NCBI RefSeq assembly: GCF_006345825.1
Contig: NZ_VCIX01000092.1
Span: 310,001 to 374,000, forward strand
Direction of reading: 5' to 3'
DNA length: 64,000 bases
Source of the DNA: Paenibacillus paridis
Lineage (GTDB): Bacteria; Bacillota; Bacilli; Paenibacillales; Paenibacillaceae
In this document: positions 44,983-54,253 of the stretch, one piece after another
How the letters are laid out: each line of letters begins with the position of its first letter
Position numbering within the stretch: the stretch's first letter is position 1
The notes under the pieces: generated by a model
Told to the model about the DNA's origin: nothing
What the model saw: only the letters and a program-made list of their open reading frames with translations
The model's database searches: none
Position numbers and translations under genes: made by a program

Positions 44983-47535
44983 ATGCGTATGGCCAGAAAT
45001 GCCATCTTGTCCGCGTTTCTCGCAACCGGACTGCTGGTCGCCGGCTGCTCCAGCTCGGGTAACGCAAACCAAGCGGCAGACATGCAGCAGTTAGAGGCGT
45101 CATTCGTGCAAGGAAAGGCAATTAACGCTTCGTTTACGGATGCGCGTCTTGCTGATATGAAGGGAATCGCCGAGAATGAGCGGCTCAGGCTGTTCATCAA
45201 CGAGGAGACGGGCGCCATTGCTGTGCTTAACAAAAGCGGCGGCGAAGTATGGCATAGCAATCCCCTCGAAGCGGAGGCAGATCCTATCGCGACCGGAGTG
45301 AACAAGGGTTTGCTGTCCTCGCAAATGAAAATAGATTACTATAACAGCTTTGGACAGGTCAATTCTATCAATACGTTCCTGGACAGTGTTGCGTACAAGC
45401 AGGTTAAGTACGAAACAATGGATAGCGGAGTCAAAGTAACCTATAAATTTGGTAAGGCGGAGAGAACCGCCATGGATCTGCCACTCATGTTAAGCGAGGC
45501 TCGTTTTGAGGAATTGACGGGCAAGCTTGATAAGGCAGGTCAGCGCGCCTTCCGTATTGGGTATACCAAAAATGAGGATAAGGGGATCTACACACGGAAT
45601 GATCAAGCGCTGAACGGTCTTCAGCTTGATCGCGTATTCAAAGCATTCGAGGATGCCGGCTATACGCAAGAGGATTTGGAGAAGGATATGGCTGAACTGA
45701 ACTTCTCGCAGGATTCGCCTGCACCGAGAATTTTCCTCGCTAGCATTGAGTATAAGCTCGAAGCGGAGAGTCTTGTAGTGAAGGTGCCGTCCAAGGAAAT
45801 TCAGTCTCCTAGCGAGTATCCGGTCAGCAACGTTTCCATGCTGGGCTTCTTTGGTGCAGCGGGGAGCGAGGAGAATGGCTCGATCTTCGTTCCGGACGGC
45901 TCCGGCGCGCTCATCTCCTTCAACAATGGCAAGACGAAGTATCCTGCTTACCAGCAGTCGGTATATGGTAATGACCAGGCAATGGAGAGAGTCGAGAACG
46001 CGATTAACGAACAAACCGTCAGGCTGCCGGTATTCGGCATGATCAGGGAAGGCAACGCATTCCTTGGCATTATTGAAGAAGGAGCGCCTGTTGCGACGAT
46101 CAATGCGGATATCAGCGGCAAATTGAACAGCTACAATTATGTTTATCCGACCTTCAATGTTACGAACAAAGGGGAGCTTACGCTTCAAGCGAACGGATCG
46201 GAGCGCACGCTGCCGAAGTTCCAAGAGCAGCCGATGAAAAGTGATTTTACAGTGCGTTATGTCTTCCTTACGGGCAAGTCAGCGTCGTATCAAGGCATGG
46301 CCGAGTATTATCGTCAATATTTGGAGAGCCAGGGCGGTTTGCCGGTGTCGAAGAAGGGAAGCGCGGATAGTGAGCTTCCGTTCTACGTTCAGGTGGTGGG
46401 AAGCATTTCGAAACAGAAGCATTTCGCCGGCATCCCTTACAAGACGCTTGAGCCTCTTACTACGTTCAAGCAGGCGGAGGAAATGATTAGCGAAATGCAG
46501 AAGCTCGGCATCGCTAATATTAAGCTTCGATATGCCGGCTGGTTTAACGGCGGATTCGATCATAAAGTACCCGAGGAACTATCGGTAGACAGGTCGATTG
46601 GCGGTGCCAAAGGCTTGCGCAGCTTGGCGTTGTTCGCAAAGGAGCAGGGCGTAGACCTCTATCCTGACGTCGCTATTCTGAGCGCGCACACGGATAAGGG
46701 CTTCAACGAGAAGGAGGATGCGTCGCGTTCTCTGCGAGGCGTGCCTTCGTCATTTTATCCACTTGACCTTGCTCTAGGGCGACGAGACCGCACGAAGTTT
46801 CCATCCTACGTCGTATCGCCAAGACGTGTCGGTACGTATGTGGATGCAATTTTAAAGGACATGGAAGGCTTTAAAACGGACGGGATCTCACTTCGTGATA
46901 TGGCCGACAAGTTGAATAGCGATTTCCGCAAAAACAAACTAATCGACCGTACAGAGTCGGAGGGTATTTCTACTCAGGCGTTGAACAACATTCGTGAAGC
47001 CAATTTAAAAATTTTGGCCGAGGGCGGCAATGCTTACGCACTGCCTTATTTATCAGATATTACGGACGCACCTTTAACGAATAGTCGCTATAAGCTCGAG
47101 GACCAAGAGATTCCATTTTTCCAAATGGTGATTCGCGGCAATATCGATTACACGGGTTCTCCCTATAATTTGACTAGCTACACGAATGTAAGACAGTACA
47201 TTCTGAAATGTCTCGAGTACGGCTCTGGTGTATATTTCGAATGGATCCACGAGCCGAATTATAAGGTTAAGGATACGGAATTCAGCAAGCTATATGCGGT
47301 CAATTATGACCAGTGGCTGGAGCAGGCTGCACATATTTATACTGAAGTGAACGGCGTACTGAGTAAAGTTCAGAATGAGCGTATCGTTGCGCACGAGAAG
47401 CTAGCCGAAGGTCTGTTCAAAACCGTCTATGCAAACGGGACGTACGTCATCGTTAACTACAATGCGACGAATATAACAGTAAACGGGATGACGATAGAGG
47501 CCGAGGGTTATGTGACGGGTGGTGAGCAATCATGA
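44983..47535 (+). CDS. DUF5696-like lipoprotein, possible glycosidase-like fold
   Basis: 850 aa. Lipobox VAGC with Cys22. An N-terminal beta-sandwich (about 65-450) begins RLRLFINEETGAIAVLNKSG, and a predicted TIM-barrel-like part (about 465-800) includes KLRYAGWFNGGFDHKVPEE and GISLRDMADKLNSDF. The ending NGTYVIVNYNATNITVNG is a small beta domain. The overall layout recalls GH101/GH129-type enzymes, but no catalytic residues are assigned. AAGGAGGAACG before ATG 44983. It sits directly before the second permease pair, overlapping it by 4 bp. A surface glycosidase trimming the imported glycan, or a binding protein, are both possible. Confidence 0.75.
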   Translation: MRMARNAILSAFLATGLLVAGCSSSGNANQAADMQQLEASFVQGKAINASFTDARLADMKGIAENERLRLFINEETGAIAVLNKSGGEVWHSNPLEAEADPIATGVNKGLLSSQMKIDYYNSFGQVNSINTFLDSVAYKQVKYETMDSGVKVTYKFGKAERTAMDLPLMLSEARFEELTGKLDKAGQRAFRIGYTKNEDKGIYTRNDQALNGLQLDRVFKAFEDAGYTQEDLEKDMAELNFSQDSPAPRIFLASIEYKLEAESLVVKVPSKEIQSPSEYPVSNVSMLGFFGAAGSEENGSIFVPDGSGALISFNNGKTKYPAYQQSVYGNDQAMERVENAINEQTVRLPVFGMIREGNAFLGIIEEGAPVATINADISGKLNSYNYVYPTFNVTNKGELTLQANGSERTLPKFQEQPMKSDFTVRYVFLTGKSASYQGMAEYYRQYLESQGGLPVSKKGSADSELPFYVQVVGSISKQKHFAGIPYKTLEPLTTFKQAEEMISEMQKLGIANIKLRYAGWFNGGFDHKVPEELSVDRSIGGAKGLRSLALFAKEQGVDLYPDVAILSAHTDKGFNEKEDASRSLRGVPSSFYPLDLALGRRDRTKFPSYVVSPRRVGTYVDAILKDMEGFKTDGISLRDMADKLNSDFRKNKLIDRTESEGISTQALNNIREANLKILAEGGNAYALPYLSDITDAPLTNSRYKLEDQEIPFFQMVIRGNIDYTGSPYNLTSYTNVRQYILKCLEYGSGVYFEWIHEPNYKVKDTEFSKLYAVNYDQWLEQAAHIYTEVNGVLSKVQNERIVAHEKLAEGLFKTVYANGTYVIVNYNATNITVNGMTIEAEGYVTGGEQS

Positions 47536-48440
47536 GAACGATAACGAAGCGTGTATTCCGATCAAGAACGTACAACGAGCAGAAGGCGTTGTGGGGCTTT
47601 CTTTACGTGCTGCCTTGGCTGCTTGGATTTCTATTTTTCTTTCTTATTCCTTTATTAAGTTCGCTGCAATACAGCTTCAGCTCTATTAAGGCTAATGCGA
47701 ACGGGATGACAATGAAATACATTGGATTCGCGAACTATGTTGAAGCTCTCACCGTCAATACGAGCTTTAATCGAACGTTGACGGAGTCGGTGGTGAACAT
47801 GGTCGTAAACGTTCCCCTTATCGTTATTTTTAGCTTGTTTCTGGCTGTGCTGCTGAATCAAAAGTTCGTCGGGAGAGCACTCGCAAGATCGATTTTTTTC
47901 CTTCCAGTTATACTGGCTTCCGGCGTCATTGCGACTTTGGAGGCATCAAGCTTAGTGCAAGCCATCAACGAACAAAATGCGAACGGTGGCGTATTTTCGA
48001 GCGGGACGTTAGAGCTGGCAAACATTATGGTGAGATCCGGAGTAAATCAAGATATTGTCTTGTACCTGATGGATGCGGTCGAGAGGATTTATCAGATCGT
48101 CAGTCAATCCGGCGTGCAAATTCTTATTTTCCTAGCGGGCATTCAGACCATCTCGCCGCAGCTGTATGAGGCTTCCAAAATCGAAGGAGCGACCGGGTAT
48201 GAGGCATTTTGGAAAATTACGTTTCCGATGGTTAGTCCACTCATACTTGTAAACGTCATTTATACGATTATCGACTCCTTCTCCAGGAACAATATGACGA
48301 CGCTAATCAAAGAAACCGGATTTACCACCTTTAATTTCGGGCTTAGCTCGGCGATGGCGTGGATCTACTTCCTGGTCATTATGATCATTCTATTAGTTAG
48401 TACGTACTTCATATCCAAACGGGTCTTCTACCAGGAATAG
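47532..48440 (+). CDS. Carbohydrate ABC importer permease (second pair, MalF side)
   Basis: 302 aa, six helices, EAA loop YEASKIEGATGYEAFWKI. An extracytoplasmic loop of about 60 residues between helices is longer than in the 41038 permease. It overlaps the lipoprotein gene by 4 bp, indicating translational coupling. Confidence 0.9.
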   Translation: MRTITKRVFRSRTYNEQKALWGFLYVLPWLLGFLFFFLIPLLSSLQYSFSSIKANANGMTMKYIGFANYVEALTVNTSFNRTLTESVVNMVVNVPLIVIFSLFLAVLLNQKFVGRALARSIFFLPVILASGVIATLEASSLVQAINEQNANGGVFSSGTLELANIMVRSGVNQDIVLYLMDAVERIYQIVSQSGVQILIFLAGIQTISPQLYEASKIEGATGYEAFWKITFPMVSPLILVNVIYTIIDSFSRNNMTTLIKETGFTTFNFGLSSAMAWIYFLVIMIILLVSTYFISKRVFYQE

Positions 48441-48456
48441 AAGGAGAGTGAGAACG

Positions 48457-49407
48457 TTGATATTGGCCCGATTGTTATCATTGGAGAGCTGGAAGCGAGG
48501 ACTGTGGACGATCATTCGGCTTGTGCTGATCATCGGATTGTCGTTCGTTATCTTGTACCCCATTATTCAAAAGATTTCGACGGCGATTAAAGACAAGGCG
48601 GACCTATATTCGCCAATCGTCGTGTTCATTCCAGAGCACTTTACGCTCGACAATTTCAAGCAAGCGATCTCTATTATGGATTATTGGGAAACGCTATTAA
48701 ATACGTTTGTGCTATCTAGCATGACGACAATCATGACCGCCGCTTCCTGTGCGTTCGCAGGTTATGCGTTCGCCAGATTAAAGTTCAAAGGAAGTAATTT
48801 GCTGTTCGGTGGCGTTATACTAACCATCTTGGTTCCGCCTACGACCATTCTCATTCCGATCTATATGAACTTGAAGGACTTTACGCTTCTAGGTTTGATC
48901 CCGTTGTTAACCGGAGGAAAGTCCTTGAATCTGCTGGATTCTTACTGGCCATTCATTCTAACTTCCCTTACAGCGAACTCGCTGAAGGCAGGGCTGTACA
49001 TCTTTATCTTCCGGCAGTTTTTCCGCGGTATTCCGAAGGAGGTGGAGGAAGCGGCATACATTGATGGGGCGGGCATTGGCTCGACGTTCCTTCGCATCAT
49101 GCTGCCCAATGCAATTCCGTCCATCGTTACCGTATTGCTCTTCTCCTTTGTGTGGCAGTGGAATGATAGCTTCTTCACGACAACCTATCTGACGTCGAGC
49201 AAAGTAATGTCCACGCAGTTGTCATCCCTTCCTTACAACTTGCAAATCTTGCTTGAAGGCGGCGCAACGACCAATAAAGACCCGTTTTTTATGAGCATGG
49301 TGCAGGATACCGGTATTTTACTTGCGATCTTGCCGCTCGTTATTCTGTATTTATTTGTTCAAAGGTATTTTGTCGAAAGTATCGAGCGTACCGGAATCGT
49401 CGGTTAA
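48457..49407 (+). CDS. Carbohydrate ABC importer permease (second pair, MalG side)
   Basis: 316 aa, six helices, EAA loop EEAAYIDGAGIGSTFLRI. TTG 48457 is chosen because AAGGAG (48441-48446) is well spaced; the GTG at 48448 lies almost on top of that site. Last gene of the nine-gene operon, followed by a long hairpin. Confidence 0.9.
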   Translation: MILARLLSLESWKRGLWTIIRLVLIIGLSFVILYPIIQKISTAIKDKADLYSPIVVFIPEHFTLDNFKQAISIMDYWETLLNTFVLSSMTTIMTAASCAFAGYAFARLKFKGSNLLFGGVILTILVPPTTILIPIYMNLKDFTLLGLIPLLTGGKSLNLLDSYWPFILTSLTANSLKAGLYIFIFRQFFRGIPKEVEEAAYIDGAGIGSTFLRIMLPNAIPSIVTVLLFSFVWQWNDSFFTTTYLTSSKVMSTQLSSLPYNLQILLEGGATTNKDPFFMSMVQDTGILLAILPLVILYLFVQRYFVESIERTGIVG

Positions 49408-49428
49408 GGGAACTTCTGACGCATGTAT

Positions 49429-49478
49429 AGCGCCTTGCGGGGCCAGCCACTTGGCCTGCTGCCCGCAAGGCGCTTATT
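49429..49478 (+). terminator. Terminator of the nine-gene operon
   Basis: AGCGCCTTGCGGG pairs perfectly with CCCGCAAGGCGCT around a 20-nt loop that can itself fold. The T tract is weak, so partial readthrough into the GH10 gene is possible. Confidence 0.65.
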
Positions 49479-49548
49479 GCTGCTTAGAGGTTTGGTGTGC
49501 AAACAAGCTTACGAATGAAAGTTGAAAGACGAAAGGCGGTCAAACGAA

Positions 49549-50838
49549 ATGAGTCAAAAAAGAAACAAGCTAATATACAGCATAATAGCTGCTGTCACCT
49601 TAATCGCAGTTGTTGCTGTACTTATCTTCAATAAGTATCAAGCGGAAACCGCGAATGAAGCGGCGTTGCTTCAGACGGAAGCACCTGTGGGCAACATGAA
49701 TACCGAAGATACCCAGCCTTTAAGCACTCTCGAAGCGAGTGCGGCTCCGGCTCCAACCTTGAAGCCAACTCCTACGCCAGAACCATCAGTCGAGCAGGAT
49801 ATTCCCTCGCTTGCGGAGACATTCGCTGATTACTTCAAGGTCGGAGCTGCCATTGAGCCGGCCCAGATGGCGGGCCTAAAGGCAGAGATGCTTAAGAAGC
49901 ACGTGAATTGGCTAGTTGCGGAGAACGTGATGAAGCCCGATGCGATCCAACCTACGGAAGGCAATTTCAATTGGGGGAATACGGATCGAATCGTAGCGTT
50001 TGCGAAAGAAAACAACATGGAAGTGCGCTTCCATACCCTGCTTTGGCATAGTCAGGTTGGTGCTTGGTTCTTTAAGGATGCTGAAGGAAAGCCAATGATT
50101 GAGGAGATAGACGAGGCTAAGCGCGAAGCGAACAAGAAGCTGCTGCTGCAGCGTGTCGATACGCATGTCCGCACAATTGTCGAACGATACAAGGACGATA
50201 TTCAATCATGGGACGTCGTCAATGAAGTCATAGAAACAGCCGATCCGGATGGGATGCGGGCTAGCGAATGGTATAAGATAACGGGTACAGACTTTATCGA
50301 GACGGCATTCCGAGCGGCACGCGAAGCGGGCGGAGCCGAGGCAAAACTGTACATTAATGATTACGGTACGGACAATCCGGCGAAGCGAGACCGATTGTAT
50401 GAGCTTGTGAAGGAAATGCTGAACAAAGGCGTGCCGATTGATGGTGTCGGTCATCAGACGCATATTGATCTATTCGGACCGACGGTGAATTCGATTATCG
50501 AATCGATGAAGAAGTTCGCTGAGCTAGGTCTGGATAATCTCGTAACAGAGCTGGATATGAGTCTCTACGCATGGAACGATCGCAGCGATGTTGGCAGCGA
50601 CATCCCGGATGACCTGCTGCAGAAGCAGGCGGATAGATATCGCGAGCTGTTTGAGGCTTTTAGAGACAATAAGGACATTCTTAGCGGCGTTGTATTTTGG
50701 GGGATTGCGGACGACCATACGTGGTTGAACAGCTTCCCGGTGACGCGTACCAACGCGCCATTCCTCTTCGACAAGCAGCTTCATGCGAAGCCGGCATTCT
50801 GGGCCGTCGTCGATCCATCTGGGCAAGTACGACCATAA
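49549..50838 (+). CDS. Membrane-anchored GH10 endo-beta-1,4-xylanase
   Basis: 429 aa from ATG 49549 (AAAGGCGG upstream; an earlier in-frame TTG has no site). Hydrophobic segment about 9-28 without a clear cleavage site, then an acidic and Pro-rich linker (APAPTLKPTPTPEP) and the GH10 barrel (about 85-425). Acid/base Glu226 in WDVVNEV and nucleophile Glu334 in TELDMSL; WHSQ and the DDHTW loop are also conserved. It cleaves the xylan backbone at the cell surface to oligosaccharides for import. It follows the importer operon with a hairpin between. Confidence 0.95.
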   Translation: MSQKRNKLIYSIIAAVTLIAVVAVLIFNKYQAETANEAALLQTEAPVGNMNTEDTQPLSTLEASAAPAPTLKPTPTPEPSVEQDIPSLAETFADYFKVGAAIEPAQMAGLKAEMLKKHVNWLVAENVMKPDAIQPTEGNFNWGNTDRIVAFAKENNMEVRFHTLLWHSQVGAWFFKDAEGKPMIEEIDEAKREANKKLLLQRVDTHVRTIVERYKDDIQSWDVVNEVIETADPDGMRASEWYKITGTDFIETAFRAAREAGGAEAKLYINDYGTDNPAKRDRLYELVKEMLNKGVPIDGVGHQTHIDLFGPTVNSIIESMKKFAELGLDNLVTELDMSLYAWNDRSDVGSDIPDDLLQKQADRYRELFEAFRDNKDILSGVVFWGIADDHTWLNSFPVTRTNAPFLFDKQLHAKPAFWAVVDPSGQVRP

Positions 50839-50888
50839 ACGTATAAAAAAGTACCGCCTATAATTTGCGTGGGAAACCCTATAGATAG

Positions 50889-50922
50889 ACGGGTTGTTGC
50901 CCTAACGCATACAGGCTAGACT
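50889..50922 (+). promoter_or_regulatory. Shared-motif promoter (ACGGG-TTGTTG-N17-TAGACT) for the GH43 beta-xylosidase
   Basis: ACGGG (50889-50893), TTGTTG (50894-50899), 17-bp spacer, TAGACT (50917-50922), 44 bp before the gene. Confidence 0.6.
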
Positions 50923-50966
50923 GGTTGGATGATGGATTAATCCAGACCTAAATAGAGGAGATAGCG

Positions 50967-52496
50967 ATGAACAAAACGACAATAACGAATCCAGTCATCT
51001 GGGGGGACGTTCCAGATCCGAGTGTAATTCGTGTAGAATCGACCTTCTATATGATCAGCACAAGCATGCATTCCATGCCGGGCTGCCCGATTATGAAGTC
51101 CGAGAATCTGCAGGATTGGGAGCTTGTTAATTACGTATACGAGACGTTTGAGGATAATGACGCGCACAATTTGCTGGATGGTAAAGGCATTTACGGCAAA
51201 GGGTCATGGGCTGCCAGCTTACGCTATCGCGACGGCATCTTTTATGTGTGTTTCTCGAGTTTGGATATGAATCAGTTCTATGTATATACGACCGCGGATA
51301 TCGAGAATGGGAAATGGAAACGTAACGTTATTCAAGGACTTCACCATGATCCGAGCATGCTGTTCGACGACGATGGCCGTGTGTTTGTCTTCCATGGCAA
51401 TGGCGATATTCGAATTACAGAGCTGTCAGAGAATGCAACTGCTCTAAAGCCTGACGGTATCAATCAGTTGCTGCTCGAGACCGAACGAGAAGGGATTATG
51501 CTTCGTGCCGAGGGCTGCCATGCCTACAAAATCAATGGTTATTATTATTTATTTTTCATCGATTGGCCAAATGCAGGCAATAAGCGCCGCAGACAGCTAT
51601 GCTATCGTTCACGTGATCTGCTTGGTCCATACGAGCGCAAGCTAGTACTCGATGATCAAATGGATTATCGGAACAATGGCATCGCACAAGGTGGCATTTT
51701 TGATACGTCAGAAGGGGATTGGTATGCGGTACTGTTCCAGGATCACGGGGCCGTTGGCCGTATTCCATGCGTTCTGCCGGTCATTTGGGATAATGACTGG
51801 CCAGTTTTGGGGCAACAAGGCAAAGTGCCGAAGACGTTTGAAGTGAAGCTCCCCAGCTCGGAGTTAAAGCCGCTTGTCATCAGTGATGAGTTCGATTATG
51901 GGGAGAACCGCCTAGCGCTTCATTGGCAATGGAATCATAATCCCGACCATAGTAAATGGTCGGTCACGGAGCGACCGGGCTGCTTGCGCCTAACGACGGG
52001 ACCTACCACGAATAGCGTAGAATTTGCCCGCAATACGTTAACACAACGTACTGTAGGTCCGGCATGTGTCGGTACAACGGTTATGGACATCAAGGCTATG
52101 AAACGAGGTGACCGTGCAGGATTGGTCTTGCTGCAATATGCTTTCGGCTCCGTCGGTATTCAGGTCGACGACAATGACAACCGTTACGTTGCCATGTGCG
52201 TCAATGGCAGAGTGGACGGCGGTCAAGGGGAAATCACAGTTGAACGCGTAAAATATGAGGGTGACCAAGTCTACTTGCAAATAGAGTGTCAGTTCGATAA
52301 TGGCGATCGCGAGGATATTGCCTGCTTCCGCTATTCATCGGACGGCGTGAATTGGCATGCAATCGGCGATCCGTTTCGTATGCAATACAGGCTCGAGCAT
52401 TTTATGGGCTACCGATTCGGGCTGTTCAATTACGCCATGAAGCAAGCTGGCGGTTTCGTTGATTTCGATTACTTCCGCTATGTGAATCTGATTTAA
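50967..52496 (+). CDS. Cytoplasmic GH43 beta-xylosidase/arabinofuranosidase with C-terminal beta-sandwich
   Basis: 509 aa, no signal peptide. GH43 propeller about 1-305: base Asp17 (VPDPSV), pKa modulator Asp128 (HHDPSM), acid Glu182 (RAEGCHAYK). Residues about 315-509 form the GH43-associated beta-sandwich (GH43_C2 type) that closes the active site. This architecture is typical of beta-xylosidases and arabinofuranosidases acting on imported xylo-oligosaccharides. GAGGAGATAGCG precedes ATG 50967. It is followed directly by a decayed relative. Confidence 0.93.
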   Translation: MNKTTITNPVIWGDVPDPSVIRVESTFYMISTSMHSMPGCPIMKSENLQDWELVNYVYETFEDNDAHNLLDGKGIYGKGSWAASLRYRDGIFYVCFSSLDMNQFYVYTTADIENGKWKRNVIQGLHHDPSMLFDDDGRVFVFHGNGDIRITELSENATALKPDGINQLLLETEREGIMLRAEGCHAYKINGYYYLFFIDWPNAGNKRRRQLCYRSRDLLGPYERKLVLDDQMDYRNNGIAQGGIFDTSEGDWYAVLFQDHGAVGRIPCVLPVIWDNDWPVLGQQGKVPKTFEVKLPSSELKPLVISDEFDYGENRLALHWQWNHNPDHSKWSVTERPGCLRLTTGPTTNSVEFARNTLTQRTVGPACVGTTVMDIKAMKRGDRAGLVLLQYAFGSVGIQVDDNDNRYVAMCVNGRVDGGQGEITVERVKYEGDQVYLQIECQFDNGDREDIACFRYSSDGVNWHAIGDPFRMQYRLEHFMGYRFGLFNYAMKQAGGFVDFDYFRYVNLI

Positions 52497-52501
52497 TTAT
52501 T

Positions 52502-52880
52502 TACGCAACAATAAGGTTCCTCTGGACGGGAACGGGTGGCCAGTATCCGGAAGCACCGCATATTTATCGTTTCGGAAGCTGGTATTACTTGATGATTGCC
52601 GAAGGCGGCACCGAATACGGCCATATGGAAACGATCGCTAGATACGAACGTCCGTATGGACCTTTCGTAAGCTGTCCGCACCATCCGATCTTAACCCATC
52701 GCAGCCAGTCGAAGACCATTCATGCAATGGGACATGCAACTCGTTCAAACGCCGGATGGGGAATGGTGGGCTGTATTTCTCGGCATCAGGCCGCATGGAT
52801 ATCCGAATAAACACTATCTCGGCAGAGAGACATTTCTTTCTCCCGTCACATGGACGGAAGAGAGGTGGCCGCTTAAATAG
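52502..52880 (+). pseudogene. Remnant of a GH43 beta-xylosidase gene (frameshifted internal fragment)
   Basis: The reading frame from 52502 gives FLWTGTGGQYPEAPHIY and IAEGGTEYGHMETIARYERP, characteristic of the middle of a GH43_11-type beta-xylosidase. Near 52735 it shifts, and another frame continues with LVQTPDGEWWAVFLGIRPHG and ETFLSPVTWTEERWPL up to a stop at 52880. The N-terminal half with the catalytic Asp residues, a start codon and the C-terminal beta-sandwich are all missing. It is a different GH43 subgroup from the intact neighbour, so not a recent tandem copy. Confidence 0.88.
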
Positions 52881-52924
52881 AAGCCCTTCGAGCCTACGGT
52901 AAAACCGGGCAGAAGGGCTTTTAT
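52881..52924 (+). terminator. Terminator after the GH43 remnant
   Basis: AAGCCCTTC pairs with GAAGGGCTT, followed by a short T run. It probably was the terminator of the lost gene and now serves the 50967 gene. Confidence 0.7.
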
Positions 52925-52997
52925 GAAGTAGGGTTATTATTACTACAGAAGTATAGGAGTAACAAGGTATTCTTAGCGTATAGTTAGTTGAAATTGA

Positions 52998-54221
52998 CTA
53001 TTGTACATAGCCGAACCCCAATATCGTAAATCGTTTGCTCTCATGTTCTGCAGCCATCCTGATTTCCACTGTATGCGCTCTCGATTGCTGCTCCTGATAC
53101 AAAATAAGGGCGTGGCAACGTGTCCACTTGACGGTTTGAGACTCCGCTACCTTTACAAGCTTTCCGTCAACCCAAATATCAGCGTTACCGAAATCGTTGC
53201 TACCGGAATTTTTGAAAATGAGAATCAGGCTTTTGCAGTGAATCGAAATGGTGAAGCTGTCGCTGCCGGATTCGGATGTATGCATCCAGTTGTTGGGGAA
53301 TTGGGCTGTGCCATAGGGTTGATCGTCCAGCTCTGCCAGTTGAAGTTCGGTGTCGGACGCGTAGAAGCTACCTTCCGTAATCTTTGCTATACTAGAGCCA
53401 TTGACCCTATCCAGCAAACGAACGTCGGCGAAATCGTTGCCGAGCACCGGCGGTTTGTTGAGGGCGATATCCTCTTGATTCAGTGCGCATCGATCAGTCT
53501 CCTTGAATAGCCAACTGAGGCAGTCGGCCATAACGCGGTGTCCCGCATTGGTTGGATGATAGATATCGCTAAAAAATTGCGACTTGGAAATGACATTGCC
53601 TTCATCCTTTGACTTTGAAAATTGGTTAGACACCGCATCCTTTACGCTCACCATGGGAAGTTCATAATGCCAGCCGACGGGAGAAAGTCGATCCTGCAGA
53701 TTCCAATCGTTTTCGAATACGCTGAACAGCAGTATGACGGCAGGTGCATTGGCGGCATTTAAAATTTTGAGTACAAGACTTTCGTAGCAAATGCCTTTTG
53801 TCTCGTCGTCGGCGTCATTGACGGCAAACTCCACGACGACGATGTCAGGCTGAACCGTTCCGTTTCTAAGGACATCCCGCTCATAGCGAATCATGCCCAG
53901 TTCAGAAGGCGTGCCTCCTAAGCCAGCTTTAATAAAGTGAATCTGATTTCCTCCGTTTTTACCATACATTTCTTTGAAAGCGGTAAATGTTTGATAGGCG
54001 TAACAGGACGTATGGAGCGGTTCTGCTCCGGCTCCATGAGTAATGGAGCCGCCTATGAAAGCAAGCGTAATCTTATCGCCTCTCTTGGCCTTTTCCATGG
54101 CGGCTTTCAATCGCTTATTGTTTCCCTTGTCGAGCAGCGATTGGGTGATCATTTGGTGATAAGATTCCGAGTTCATCTCAACGCCTTTCTCGGTAGCGTC
54201 TAAGGATAGATCGTCTGTCAT
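52998..54221 (-). CDS. SGNH/GDSL hydrolase (putative carbohydrate acetylesterase) with C-terminal beta domain
   Basis: 407 aa, no signal peptide. SGNH blocks: Ser59 in FIGGSITHG, Gly in AGLGGTPSE, Asn135 in FAVND, and Asp219/His222 in SDIYHPTNAGH. About 150 C-terminal residues form a probable beta-sandwich found in some GDSL esterases of polysaccharide loci. AAAGGGGAA precedes ATG 54221. It probably deacetylates imported xylo-oligosaccharides, alongside the CE1 esterase. It carries the shared-motif promoter. Confidence 0.88.
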   Translation of the reverse strand: MTDDLSLDATEKGVEMNSESYHQMITQSLLDKGNNKRLKAAMEKAKRGDKITLAFIGGSITHGAGAEPLHTSCYAYQTFTAFKEMYGKNGGNQIHFIKAGLGGTPSELGMIRYERDVLRNGTVQPDIVVVEFAVNDADDETKGICYESLVLKILNAANAPAVILLFSVFENDWNLQDRLSPVGWHYELPMVSVKDAVSNQFSKSKDEGNVISKSQFFSDIYHPTNAGHRVMADCLSWLFKETDRCALNQEDIALNKPPVLGNDFADVRLLDRVNGSSIAKITEGSFYASDTELQLAELDDQPYGTAQFPNNWMHTSESGSDSFTISIHCKSLILIFKNSGSNDFGNADIWVDGKLVKVAESQTVKWTRCHALILYQEQQSRAHTVEIRMAAEHESKRFTILGFGYVQ

Positions 54222-54253
54222 CGTTATTCCCCTTTCTTAGGCTCAATTTGTCT

